From NCBI RefSeq assembly GCF_048593165.1, contig NZ_CP184271.1: DNA of 64,000 nt. One strand, given 5' to 3'. The position numbers and the translations under genes were made by a program. This DNA is from Pectobacterium sp013449375 (GTDB lineage Bacteria; Pseudomonadota; Gammaproteobacteria; Enterobacterales; Enterobacteriaceae). The notes under the pieces were generated by a model. It made no database searches and was not told the origin of the DNA. It saw nothing but the letters and a program-made list of their open reading frames with translations. Shown piece after piece: positions 19,669 through 28,381 of this stretch; within the stretch, counting starts at the first letter, position 1, and each line of letters opens with the position of its first letter.

Positions 19669-20408
19669 GTTTGCATAATCGTAGATTATCCGGCCGGAAG
19701 ACTAGAGACGTGTATTTTCCAATGGAAAATAATGACCAAGGAAAAATTGTTGCTATTAATGGCGTAGTTATTGCTAATTTAGCCCCCCTTTTTTAACAGC
19801 AACCGATTGCGTAGGTTGTTCTCTGATAACCACTTGCGGCCAGCAGGACGATAACGTTGCGCCGATTTTTCGTGAATGAAGAATGAAAGACGTTCTTTAT
19901 TAACCACGATAATGTTAAAAATTAATAAAAAAATAGAGGGTTAACTATTATATTGCATATAATATACCTCTTTTAAATAAACAGCGAAACGTTTCGATAC
20001 AATTTTGCTCTCCTCCATGTCTATTCCCTTTTCCTTTTGCCTTCTCACATATTATTCCCTTAAACATTAGGGGTATATTAAATCTTGATAAGAGGCTCTT
20101 AAAATTTTCTTTATTTTTAGCATGTTGAATCTTAAAAGATGACAAATGGATAAGTAGACTCTCGTCTAATTACTGGTAAGGTTGGGACAATGTAACCTTT
20201 GTCGGCATATAGCACTTTTTGATAAAAATGACGCCAGTTTTTTATTGGCAATGACAGTGGTTTACCAATATCGACAACGTATTTTCCGCAATAATTCTGA
20301 TTCCAGACGCATTATTTCAATTATTTTTCGATCTTCAGTTCCCCTTTTTATTCCCTTAATTGGCATAGCTTCTGAACACAGCATTTCTTATGCGATAGGG
20401 GATAAATA
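19669..20408. other. 740-bp AT-rich intergenic region before the TonB receptor
   Basis: I see no supportable gene. The plus-strand frame at 20182-20409 ends at the receptor start and has no ribosome site or protein features. The region must carry the receptor promoter. If the neighbouring sigma factor drives it, the promoter would be of ECF type; I could not identify its elements, and I see no good Fur box here. Confidence 0.4.
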
Positions 20409-22802
20409 ATGGTTAAATTCCGTACCCACCTGTTAGCGCGTGCGTTACGTGCTGGGGTACTTGGGGCATCGTTTGCCTCAGTGCTGCCAATGGCGGCGGT
20501 CTATGCTGCATCTGCGGCGCCAGTCCAACAATATGCAGTGTCGTCCGGCCCGCTCAATCAGGTGCTCAATCAATTTGCCCAACAGGCTGGTGTATTACTT
20601 TCTTACGATCCGGCATTGGTCGCGGGTAAACGCGGTGCGGGGTTGCAGGGAAACTACAGCGTAGAGCAGGGTTTCCAGCAGATTCTCAGCAGCAGTGGCC
20701 TCAGTGCACAGTACAGTGCCGATGGCAGCGTGACGCTGGTACAGCGCACAGCGAGTGAGCCTGTACCCGTTACTGCGCCAGTACCTGCTAAAAACGATCG
20801 AATCGTTGTCACTGCTCCACCTAATACCGCGATGAAGCTGGATGTGCCGATTTCAGAAACGCCACGTGCGGTTGCGGTTGTCACGGAAAAACAGATCGAA
20901 GAGCGTGGAGCGCAAAAGATCGATCAGGCGCTGCGCTATAGCAGCGGGATTCTGGCTACGCCATACGGGCCGGATAATAAAGCCGAATGGGTGACGATTC
21001 GTGGATTTAGCGATCAATCCCGGTTCCAGAATGGTTTGGCGACGCTGAATGAAGATGGGTTCTATGGTCAGCAGATTGAGCCGTTCGGCGTCGAGCGTAT
21101 CGAAGTCCTGAAAGGCCCCGCCTCCGTTCTGTACGGGCAAAACCCGCCGGGCGGTCTGGTTAACGTCATCACCAAGCGACCAACGCGTTTGCCGCAGGGG
21201 AAAGTCGAGCTGGAATACGGATCTAACGACTATCGCCATCTGGCCGTCGACAGTGCGGGTCCGTTAAACGATGACGGCTCGGTGCTGTATCGGGTTGTTG
21301 CGCTGGCGCGTGATACCTCGGGTGAGATGGATTTCTCGAAGAGCAAGCGCCTTTATTTGGCACCGAGCGTCACGTTCCTCGGAGAAGACACGGAACTGAC
21401 CGTATTAGCCAGCTACATGGATACGAAATCCGACACAACCAACGGCTTTAAGCTGCCGTACGGGACATTACATGGCACACCGTTTGGCAAAGTCGGCTAT
21501 AAAACGTCGCTGGGCGAACCGGGGTTGAACCGCCACGATACTCGGCAGTTCAACCTGGGTTATGAGTTCACACATCATCTGAACGACACCTGGACGTTCC
21601 ACCAGAACCTGAACTATGCCTATCTGAATTTAGATCTGCGTAATGCTTATGCGCTGGGGATGTATACCGATCCGGTAACGAATGTTGTCAGCGATCGATT
21701 AGCCAACCGTGGACTGACCTACCGTGACGGTTTTGCGCAAAACTGGGCTACCGATAACCGTTTAGTGGGGGAATGGCAGTGGGAAGACATAGAAAATACC
21801 TTGCTGTTCGGGTTTGACTATCGTCGTGCCAATACACAAAGCCGCGATGCGAACTTATCCTCTTTTGGCCAACCTATCGATATTTTTAATCCGGTTTACG
21901 GCAGTGGCACATTATCGGATAGCGATCTGTTCAACCACCGCTCTGGCCGCCATCAGACCGGTTATTATGTTCAGAACCAGATTAAGTATGATGAGCGTCT
22001 GATCTTCTTACTGGGTGGACGTTACGACGTGGCGAAGTCTCGCGATCGCAACTTTTCATCAGGCGCAGATACTCGCACCGACGATACCAAATTTACCAAG
22101 ACTGCTGGGGTAATGTACCTGTTTGATAACGGTATTTCCCCTTACGTCAGCTACTCGGAATCGTTCTTGCCGGTGTCGGGTCGTGATGGTTACCAACGTC
22201 CTTATGTACCGGAAGAAGGCCAGCAGACGGAAGTGGGTGTGAAATACACGCCGGAAGGATTTAACGGCTATGCTTCTGCTGCCTTGTTTAATCTGGAACA
22301 GAAAAACGTTAAAACGACGGATCCTAGAAACCCGAATCTGACTATTCAGGCGGGGGAAGCGCGTTCACGCGGCCTTGAACTGGAATTGAGCGGTGAGGTT
22401 TATACGGGGCTGACGCTGACGGCAAACTACACGTACAATGAAGTGGAAACGACCAAATCCGGTTCTGTCGGTGAAGTGGGTAAACGTCTACCGGGACTGC
22501 CTGAACAGATCGTGTCTGGTTGGGCGACTTATGCCTTTAACGGCAAGCTGGAAGGATTAAGTATTGGCAGCGGTGTGCGTTATGTTGGCAGCTCTTACGG
22601 TGACATCGCCAATTCAGCGGACATGAAGGTTCCTGCTTATACGCTGTGGGATGCGATGATTGCCTATGATTTCAGCAAGGACTGGCGGTTGCAGGTTAAT
22701 GCCACCAACCTGACAAACCGTGAGTATGTCAGCGCGTGTAACTACTGGTGCTACTACGGTGAAGGCCGCAACGTTAGCGCGAACGTCAGCTATCGTTGGT
22801 AA
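20409..22802 (+). CDS. TonB-dependent siderophore receptor with STN signalling domain
   Basis: Outer-membrane ferric-siderophore receptor, 797 residues. A signal peptide ends near 'VYA/ASAAP'. Residues about 40-115 are a secretin/TonB N-terminal (STN) domain ('GPLNQVLNQFAQQAGVLLSY'), which in FecA-like receptors talks to an inner-membrane anti-sigma factor. The TonB box region ('DRIVVTAPP') is near 130, the plug about 145-255 ('GFSDQSRFQNGL', 'VERIEVLKGPASVLYGQ'), and the rest is a 22-strand barrel ending in an aromatic residue (YRW). The C-terminal 'SACNYWCYYGEGRNV' is typical of the ferrichrome/hydroxamate-type receptors, but the ligand cannot be assigned. FecI- and FecR-like genes follow, fitting ligand-induced autoregulation. 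Confidence 0.88.
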   Translation: MVKFRTHLLARALRAGVLGASFASVLPMAAVYAASAAPVQQYAVSSGPLNQVLNQFAQQAGVLLSYDPALVAGKRGAGLQGNYSVEQGFQQILSSSGLSAQYSADGSVTLVQRTASEPVPVTAPVPAKNDRIVVTAPPNTAMKLDVPISETPRAVAVVTEKQIEERGAQKIDQALRYSSGILATPYGPDNKAEWVTIRGFSDQSRFQNGLATLNEDGFYGQQIEPFGVERIEVLKGPASVLYGQNPPGGLVNVITKRPTRLPQGKVELEYGSNDYRHLAVDSAGPLNDDGSVLYRVVALARDTSGEMDFSKSKRLYLAPSVTFLGEDTELTVLASYMDTKSDTTNGFKLPYGTLHGTPFGKVGYKTSLGEPGLNRHDTRQFNLGYEFTHHLNDTWTFHQNLNYAYLNLDLRNAYALGMYTDPVTNVVSDRLANRGLTYRDGFAQNWATDNRLVGEWQWEDIENTLLFGFDYRRANTQSRDANLSSFGQPIDIFNPVYGSGTLSDSDLFNHRSGRHQTGYYVQNQIKYDERLIFLLGGRYDVAKSRDRNFSSGADTRTDDTKFTKTAGVMYLFDNGISPYVSYSESFLPVSGRDGYQRPYVPEEGQQTEVGVKYTPEGFNGYASAALFNLEQKNVKTTDPRNPNLTIQAGEARSRGLELELSGEVYTGLTLTANYTYNEVETTKSGSVGEVGKRLPGLPEQIVSGWATYAFNGKLEGLSIGSGVRYVGSSYGDIANSADMKVPAYTLWDAMIAYDFSKDWRLQVNATNLTNREYVSACNYWCYYGEGRNVSANVSYRW

Positions 22803-22859
22803 TCACCCGTCTCAAACATCACTGAAAGAAGCCCATCGGGTCAACTTAAGCCCGTTGTT

Positions 22860-22925
22860 AGGGGAAACAAGGGGGAGGTTCCCGCAGGGAGGCCTCACCC
22901 CTGTGGTCGCCCCGTGTATCTCGAT
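22860..22925 (+). repeat. Dispersed intergenic repeat, copy B
   Basis: About 66 bp, same orientation as copy A: AGGGGAAACAAGGGGGAGGT at the start and CCCCGTGTATCTCGAT at the end. The central arms differ from copy A in a compensatory way (GAGG...CCTC retained, flanking CACGGTG replaced by AGGGG/CCCCT), suggesting the fold is conserved. It lies between the receptor and the sigma-factor gene. Confidence 0.85.
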
Positions 22926-23043
22926 GCTTCAGCGATAGCTCTTACCCTTCGGGCTTCTTTCTTTGTGCTCCACACGCTTCGCTATTTCCTTATTTTTACC
23001 GTTCTCGGCACGATAGGCGTGAATAGTCGTTGACTTTGTTTTT

Positions 23044-23064
23044 AATGATAATGAAAATCATTTC
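23044..23064. promoter_or_regulatory. Fur box in front of the ECF sigma gene
   Basis: AATGATAATGAAAATCATTT at 23044-23063 closely resembles the GATAATGATAATCATTATC Fur operator. A -35-like TTGACT lies at 23030-23035. Placing iron repression on the regulator genes matches the fecIR arrangement in E. coli. The site also argues that the sigma coding region begins downstream of it. Confidence 0.7.
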
Positions 23065-23089
23065 ATTGCTGTCACCTCGAGCGAATACC

Positions 23090-23614
23090 GTGAAGAGTCC
23101 CGCCGCTGTCTGTCCCAATCAGCCTGAAACTTTAAATGTTCAGCAGATTTATCATGACCACCATGCTTGGTTACAGGCGTGGTTGCGTCGGCGTTTGGGA
23201 TGTTCACAGCAGGCAGCAGATCTGGCACAGGATACGTTTCTACGTTTGATTTGCCAGCATCAGGTCGATTGTATCCGTGAACCTCGCGCCTGGCTGACGA
23301 CCGTGGCTCATGGGCTGATGGTGAATCACTGGCGGCGTAAAGATATCGAGAATGCCTATCTTCAGGTGCTGGCAGAGCAGGAGTTTATGTTTTCTCCCTC
23401 GCTGGAACAGCAGGCGATGGTGGTTGATGCGCTGATGGCCATTGACCAAATGCTGGCGACGCTGCCTGGCAAAGTGCGTCAGGCATTCTTGCTGGTGCAT
23501 CTTGACGGTTTGACTTATCGACAGGTCGCTGAACAATTAGCCGTTTCCGAGCGGATGGTAAAAAAATATATGGCACAGGCGATGCTGAATTGTCTATTGT
23601 GTCAGGACTTATGA
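23090..23614 (+). CDS. FecI-family ECF sigma factor
   Basis: Iron-starvation type sigma-70 factor. From the GTG at 23090 it is 174 residues, the length of E. coli FecI (173); the longer frame starting at 23030 would run through the Fur box and is less likely. Region 2 spans about 20-85 ('AQDTFLRLICQ', 'EPRAWLTTVAHGLMVNHWRR'), region 4 about 115-165 with the helix-turn-helix 'LTYRQVAEQLAVSERMVKKY'. It overlaps the FecR-like gene by four bases. It presumably transcribes the TonB receptor gene just upstream when the receptor is occupied. Confidence 0.85.
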   Translation: MKSPAAVCPNQPETLNVQQIYHDHHAWLQAWLRRRLGCSQQAADLAQDTFLRLICQHQVDCIREPRAWLTTVAHGLMVNHWRRKDIENAYLQVLAEQEFMFSPSLEQQAMVVDALMAIDQMLATLPGKVRQAFLLVHLDGLTYRQVAEQLAVSERMVKKYMAQAMLNCLLCQDL

Positions 23615-24558
23615 TTTCCTCTATCACGCCTTCTATTCCCAAAGATGTTCTTTATGCTGCCGCAGAGTGGTACGCCATGCTGTATGACGAAGACTGCGCT
23701 GAGCACGATCGTCAGGCATGGCAGCGTTGGTTACATCAGAATGAAACCCACCAGCTTGCCTGGCAGCAGGTTGAACAAATTCATGCCCGCTTCCATACGG
23801 TAGACAGCCAGTTAGCCTCTTCGGTGCTGAGTAAGCGGGGTGAGGAACGTCGGCGTATGCTGAAATTGCTGGCGATCGTCAGCCTTACCGGAGGCGCAGG
23901 TTTTAGTTTGCCGTGGGAAAGTTACGCTGCCGATTACCGTACGGGCACGGGAGAAACGCGCGAGATTAGCATCGAAACGGGAATGACCCTCTGGCTCAAT
24001 ACGGATTCAGCATTGAATCAGCAGGGCAATCCCGCGTTGTCTCAGCCGCTGATGTTTCAATTGATCAAAGGTGAATTGATGCTGGATAACCAAACGGCGC
24101 ATGCCGCTCGGTTGACCACGCCCCATGGCGATCTCGCCGCTTCTGCGCATTCCTGCCAATTAGCGCTGCGCTATACGTCCGCTCACAGCGTGCTCTCCGT
24201 TTTTGGCGGTGAGGTTTTGCTACAAACGGCGGTTCCCGCCGCGCGGCGGGTAACAGCAGGGCAACAGGTTATCTTTACCCGCGACAAGAGCAGTGAACCG
24301 ACACCCGTTGAGAACTTCCGTCAGAGCTGGCGTAAAGGACAGTTGGTTGCGGATAACATGCCGTTAGGGCAGTTCATTAATGAAGTGTCACGCTATCACA
24401 ATGGTTATTTTCATGTTGATTCCGCAGTGACGACGCTACGGATTTCGGGCGTTTTCCCGCTGCATGAAACCGATCGCCTGCTCGATGCCATTGCGCGAAC
24501 GCTGCCAGTGAAGGTAACTCGGCGTTTTTCCTGGTGGGTGGATATCCGGCCGAGTTAA
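23611..24558 (+). CDS. FecR-family anti-sigma/signal transducer
   Basis: 315 residues from the ATG overlapping the sigma gene stop (ATGA at 23611); E. coli FecR is 317. The cytosolic N-terminus carries the DUF4880-type motif 'AAEWYAMLYDEDCAEHDRQAW'-like (residues about 12-50, shortened) with the Trp residues typical of FecR sigma binding. A membrane segment is near residue 88-105 ('LLAIVSLTGGAGFSLPW'), followed by the periplasmic FecR domain ('YRTGTGETREISIETG') and a C-terminal STN-like part ('VTTLRISGVFPL'). It should relay the signal from the receptor STN domain to the sigma factor. Confidence 0.85.
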   Translation: MISSITPSIPKDVLYAAAEWYAMLYDEDCAEHDRQAWQRWLHQNETHQLAWQQVEQIHARFHTVDSQLASSVLSKRGEERRRMLKLLAIVSLTGGAGFSLPWESYAADYRTGTGETREISIETGMTLWLNTDSALNQQGNPALSQPLMFQLIKGELMLDNQTAHAARLTTPHGDLAASAHSCQLALRYTSAHSVLSVFGGEVLLQTAVPAARRVTAGQQVIFTRDKSSEPTPVENFRQSWRKGQLVADNMPLGQFINEVSRYHNGYFHVDSAVTTLRISGVFPLHETDRLLDAIARTLPVKVTRRFSWWVDIRPS

Positions 24559-24739
24559 AACACTGCTGGTATTTCGTCGGTAAAACACCAAAAATATTCT
24601 TCGTTTGTTATTTGGTTGGTTATCACATCGCAGACGAAACGCAAATCTGGCATATATATCAATCTGTTGATACCGAAAAAGGCGTAGCATACTCCACAAC
24701 GAGTATTCTCGGCGTTGCCTCTTCATACGGGAAGTTATC

Positions 24740-25750
24740 ATGCAGTTACTGAACCTGAAACAAGCTCGCCTATTGAGCTTTTTCTTTATTATGGGTGGCT
24801 TGCTTATATTGCTGCCTTTACGTCTGCTGGCCTGTTTTATTGCCGGTTTTTTGGTGTATGAAATCGTGAACTTATTGACGCCCTATTTTCAACGGGTCAT
24901 CAGCGGTAAGCGTGCTCGCTGGATTGTGGTCGCAGTGATCAGCACACTGGTGGTCAGCCTGTTGAGTTTACTGTTTGGTAGTCTGGTCGGGCTGTTGATG
25001 CAGGAGATGAAGGATACGGCGGCATTCAACGTGCGTATTGGCTACATCCTCAATGATATCCAGCAGCAGGTTGCCCACTATTTACCAGGGTATCTGCCAG
25101 TCAGTGTTGAAGAACTTCAGCGCGAGCTGCTGCAATGGGTTCAGGCGCATATTGTGATGTTGCAGAACATGGGGAAAAGTTTCCTGCATGGGTTTGTGAC
25201 AATGCTAATCGGTATGGTGCTGGGAGCGATCGTGTCGCTTTATAACGTCGATCATGACACCGAAAAGCCATTACTCAAAGCGGAGTTGCTGCGTCGGGTG
25301 ACGCTATTATCGGCGTCGTTTCGCAACATTGTTTTTGCTCAGGTGAAAATCTCTGCGGTTAACACGGTGCTGTCTGCCATTTTTATTCTGGGCGCTCTGC
25401 CGCTGTGTGGTGTTCATCTGCCGTTTGCCAAAACGCTGGTGGTGCTCACCTTCATTTTCGGCCTGCTGCCGGTGATCGGTAATCTGATCTCCAACTCGAT
25501 CGTTTTTCTGTCGGGTTTATCGCTTTCGCTGCCGATCGCACTGGTTGCGCTGGTGTATTTGATGTTGATTCATAAGCTTGAATACTTCCTGAATGCACAA
25601 ATCGTTGGGACGAGGATCAAAGCGCACGCGTGGGAAATCCTGCTGGCGATGCTGGTGTTTGAAGCGGCCTTTGGGTTGGCCGGTGTGATTGCGGCACCGA
25701 TATACTACGCTTACCTGAAAAGTGAATTGAAAGAAGCCGCGTTGATTTAA
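24740..25750 (+). CDS. AI-2E family permease (UPF0118)
   Basis: 336-residue membrane protein with about seven or eight transmembrane helices and the family landmarks: a large loop between helices 3 and 4 (about residues 90-145) and the conserved 'FIFGLLPVIGNLISN' motif near residue 233-247. The family includes TqsA (autoinducer-2 exporter), YdiK, PerM and sodium/proton antiporters; substrate cannot be told. It is separated from the FecR gene by 181 bp without a gene. Confidence 0.85.
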   Translation: MQLLNLKQARLLSFFFIMGGLLILLPLRLLACFIAGFLVYEIVNLLTPYFQRVISGKRARWIVVAVISTLVVSLLSLLFGSLVGLLMQEMKDTAAFNVRIGYILNDIQQQVAHYLPGYLPVSVEELQRELLQWVQAHIVMLQNMGKSFLHGFVTMLIGMVLGAIVSLYNVDHDTEKPLLKAELLRRVTLLSASFRNIVFAQVKISAVNTVLSAIFILGALPLCGVHLPFAKTLVVLTFIFGLLPVIGNLISNSIVFLSGLSLSLPIALVALVYLMLIHKLEYFLNAQIVGTRIKAHAWEILLAMLVFEAAFGLAGVIAAPIYYAYLKSELKEAALI

Positions 25751-25786
25751 CGCCACACACTGGGTAGTCATACCGATCGCTTAAGG

Positions 25787-25854
25787 ATCGAGATACTCGG
25801 GGCTAGCACGGTGCGAGGTATCCCTGTGGGAACCTCATCACCGTGTTTCCCCCT
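25787..25854 (-). repeat. Dispersed intergenic repeat, copy C (inverted)
   Basis: Reverse complement of copy A: ATCGAGATACTCGGGG at the left and CCGTGTTTCCCCCTA near the right, with the same CACGGTG/CACCGTG arms. Close to 90% of positions agree with copy A by eye. Confidence 0.85.
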
Positions 25855-26013
25855 ATAAAATGCAAACGCATTTTAAATGCCACTTGTGGCAGCCCGTCAG
25901 GGCGAGCGCAGGAACTGGGCGAGTAAATCCATGTTTAAGTGAACAGCATTAACCCTTTGGTAGGGGATGAGACAGTCTCCCGCCTATCGCTCCTAGAATG
26001 AATCTTCTAAATG

Positions 26014-26048
26014 AATCAGCCCAATACAAGATTGGGCTGATTGTTTTT
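26014..26048 (+). terminator. Strong intrinsic terminator
   Basis: Perfect 12-bp stem AATCAGCCCAAT / ATTGGGCTGATT with a five-base loop (ACAAG), followed by GTTTTTAA. It lies 260 bp after the permease stop, which is far for that gene alone. Confidence 0.75.
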
Positions 26049-26096
26049 AATGGAGACTTGTCTTCAATAACCGTATGAATAAACGATTATTTTCGA

Positions 26097-27623
26097 TTAA
26101 TGCGGTGCAGTAGCAACCTGCGGTTTCATCTCTTCAGACTGAACGCCTAACGGGTTGTTGCCCCAGCATTTCTCATATTCCCAGCCTGTCAGTTCTTCCG
26201 CAACCGCACGTGCGTGAGGTGGGACATCGGCAATCGCGCCACCCGCTTTGATACGTGCAATTTCTTCCAGCAGAATGGCATGGTTCTTACGATCCAGCTT
26301 CATCTGCGTGGTGTAGTAAATGGCAACCAGCGCCAGGCCGATAACGCCCAGTGAGAACACGCCAACAATCGCCTGGACGGCAGATTCAGGCTGTGCTGAT
26401 TGTCCGGAGACGAAACCGAATTGGCTTAGTGTCCAGCCCATGGCGAAGACAATCACAGAACGCACCATTTTGCCGGCAAACGTCATGGCGCCTGCGTAGA
26501 TCCCTTCACGGCGACGACCGGTCAGGACTTCATCCACGTCGGCCAGGAAGGTATAAACCGTCCAGGGAATATAGTAGATACCGCCCGTGCTCAGGCCAAA
26601 TACGGCGGTAATGGCAAACAGAACAAAGATGGTCATGTCTTCTGACCAGTTAGCGAAATAGAGCGCAGCATAGGCCATGACGCTGACAATCACTACCATC
26701 AACGCCAGACGGAACGGTCGCGCAAAGCCCATTTTGACGCAGATACCGATGAAGGCCGCGGTGGAAATAAGCTGCATGACTGAGCTGAAGCTATTGAGGT
26801 GTGATACCAGCGCCGTGTTCTGCTTCAGACCAAAGACGATGAAGTAGGTAAATGCGGAAGCGAACAGCCACTCAGCACCAAAGCCAAACAGATACATTCC
26901 CAGATGCTTGCGGAAAATACGCAGGCGGAAGGTAGAAGCCATATCCACGCTCAGCTTTTTCATCGCCTGCCACAGGCTAGAGGTGCTTTCACGGACGATT
27001 TCATTGACCGGGCGCTCCCAGGACGTCATATACAGCGCGATCATCGCTGCACACATAATGGCGCCGTAGACCAGGCCGGTGTAGAAGAATGGCGTTGCGG
27101 AATCTTTACCGTAGACGGCAATAAACTGCCCGGGAATGAATGCCGCCAGGAAGTTGGCGATTTTGCCGAAAATGGCTTTAGAACCCGTCAGCTTGGAACG
27201 CAGTTTGAAATCAGACGTCATTTCGGTAGCCAGCGTTTCATACGGCACCATGATCGAGGTGTAAATCAGCTCGAACAGCACGTATGTCGCCAGGTAATAC
27301 CAGAAACCAAAGCCATCAACCCACAGCATCGGGTAAACCAGAACCAGCGGGACACCCAGTAAAATAAAGAAACGACGGCGGCCAAATCGGCGACCAACAC
27401 GGGTGTTGTAGAAATTATCACTGATGTACCCCATGATGGGGTTACTGATAGCATCAATGATGCTGGCAACGGAGAAAATCGCCGCAGCTTGAACCAAGGT
27501 TAGCCCACAAAATGTGGTGTAAAAGTACATCAGCCATGCGCCGCTGATAGCTAGCGCGCCGCTGCCGAGCAGATTTGCGCTGCCGTAACAGAACGTATGT
27601 TTAAAAGAGATTGGTTTATTCAT
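26097..27623 (-). CDS. GPH-family sugar-oligomer:cation symporter (TogT/RhiT-like)
   Basis: 508-residue major-facilitator-type permease of the glycoside-pentoside-hexuronide (GPH) family with 12 helices. GPH landmarks include 'SNPIMGYISDNFYNTRVGRRFGRRR' (residues about 61-85, shortened here) with the conserved Asp and Arg, and 'GGIYYIPWTVYTFLADV' in the second half. In soft-rot bacteria this family includes TogT (oligogalacturonides) and RhiT (rhamnogalacturonides). A KdgR-like operator lies 21 bases upstream of the ATG, supporting a pectin-breakdown product as substrate. I cannot decide between the two. Confidence 0.8.
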   Translation of the reverse strand: MNKPISFKHTFCYGSANLLGSGALAISGAWLMYFYTTFCGLTLVQAAAIFSVASIIDAISNPIMGYISDNFYNTRVGRRFGRRRFFILLGVPLVLVYPMLWVDGFGFWYYLATYVLFELIYTSIMVPYETLATEMTSDFKLRSKLTGSKAIFGKIANFLAAFIPGQFIAVYGKDSATPFFYTGLVYGAIMCAAMIALYMTSWERPVNEIVRESTSSLWQAMKKLSVDMASTFRLRIFRKHLGMYLFGFGAEWLFASAFTYFIVFGLKQNTALVSHLNSFSSVMQLISTAAFIGICVKMGFARPFRLALMVVIVSVMAYAALYFANWSEDMTIFVLFAITAVFGLSTGGIYYIPWTVYTFLADVDEVLTGRRREGIYAGAMTFAGKMVRSVIVFAMGWTLSQFGFVSGQSAQPESAVQAIVGVFSLGVIGLALVAIYYTTQMKLDRKNHAILLEEIARIKAGGAIADVPPHARAVAEELTGWEYEKCWGNNPLGVQSEEMKPQVATAPH

Positions 27624-28006
27624 GATCAGCCTAGTTACAAATATGAAACAATATTTCAGTTCAGTTGAACTATCATTTCTTTATAATTTGCTCTATTGGA
27701 AAAAAAGTAAACTGACGATCACGCTTTCACGTGATTTTAATAACGATCTGTCAGTTGGATCATGAAATAAGATTTTTTCATTTGCTTTTTATTATTTTTT
27801 GATCGTGATTTTATGTGACTAAGTTACGAAATATGTATTTTTATTACGTTTTGGTGGTATGTATGCAGATTGGCGGCAAAGCGACATTGAATGCTGCTCC
27901 ACAAATCGATAGCGTGATATGAAATAACGCATTGACCTCAGAGAGGAAATATCGTCATCATCCTGCCCAGTTCAATCTACCGTCTTTTCTTATCAGGAGC
28001 TGTAAC
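27624..28006. other. Divergent promoter region
   Basis: 383 bp between divergent genes. It holds the KdgR-like box at 27644-27658, AT-rich promoter sequence, and the ribosome site AGGAG (27995-27999) that fixes the GTG start at 28007. A looser TGAAA...TTTCA pair at about 27763-27780 has the wrong spacing for KdgR. Confidence 0.5.
27644..27658. promoter_or_regulatory. KdgR-like operator
   Basis: TGAAACAATATTTCA is a TGAAA-N5-TTTCA palindrome agreeing with the KdgR consensus of pectinolytic enterobacteria. Its position just upstream of the transporter start suits repression relieved by 2-keto-3-deoxygluconate. Confidence 0.7.
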
Positions 28007-28381
28007 GTGAGTCATTTGATGATCTACGCCGTCATTTATGTGATTTTTATTGCTGTGGTTGGATTGTTTGCTTTTCAGGCCTGGTTACCGACTTCCGCGC
28101 CGCGCGGGCTGAGAGATCGCGCAGGGATTCTGGTTGGAGTATTACGCTGCGTTACCCTGTTTCTCGTCGTCTCCGCAATGCAAATCTTGTTTCCCAATTC
28201 GCTGCTGGATAAGCTTGTCTGGCTGGTTGCCGCAGGGTTGTTGCTGATTGCCGTGATTGGTGGGGGAATGAGTTGGTCATCGCTGCCGTGGCTGGATGCA
28301 ACAAAAGGGAAAAGTCGCACTTTGGCTCTGGGAGTCCAAAGTGCGTTGTATCTGGGTTTGCTTGGATTTATCGTTATATAA
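28007..28381 (+). CDS. Small inner-membrane protein of unknown function
   Basis: 124 residues from GTG at 28007, chosen because AGGAG lies seven bases upstream; the frame extends further left without a ribosome site. Four hydrophobic segments (about 4-24, 43-63, 70-88 and 105-123) indicate an integral membrane protein. I recognise no family. Its last eight bases overlap the 3' end of the convergent dehydrogenase gene. Confidence 0.65.
   Translation: MSHLMIYAVIYVIFIAVVGLFAFQAWLPTSAPRGLRDRAGILVGVLRCVTLFLVVSAMQILFPNSLLDKLVWLVAAGLLLIAVIGGGMSWSSLPWLDATKGKSRTLALGVQSALYLGLLGFIVI

Larger units (their letters stand above)
25751..26096. other. Intergenic region with repeat C and strong hairpin
   Basis: Contains the inverted repeat copy at 25787-25854 and a strong terminator-like hairpin at 26014-26048. 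The 160 bp between them hold a G/C-balanced stretch with no protein frame and could encode a small RNA ending at that terminator; I see no proof of a promoter. Confidence 0.4.

Noticed and set aside
20182..20409. 75-codon frame ending at the receptor start
   Set aside because: No ribosome site or protein features; more likely receptor leader.
27763..27780. Second KdgR box upstream of the GPH permease
   Set aside because: TGAAA and TTTCA are eight bases apart instead of five.
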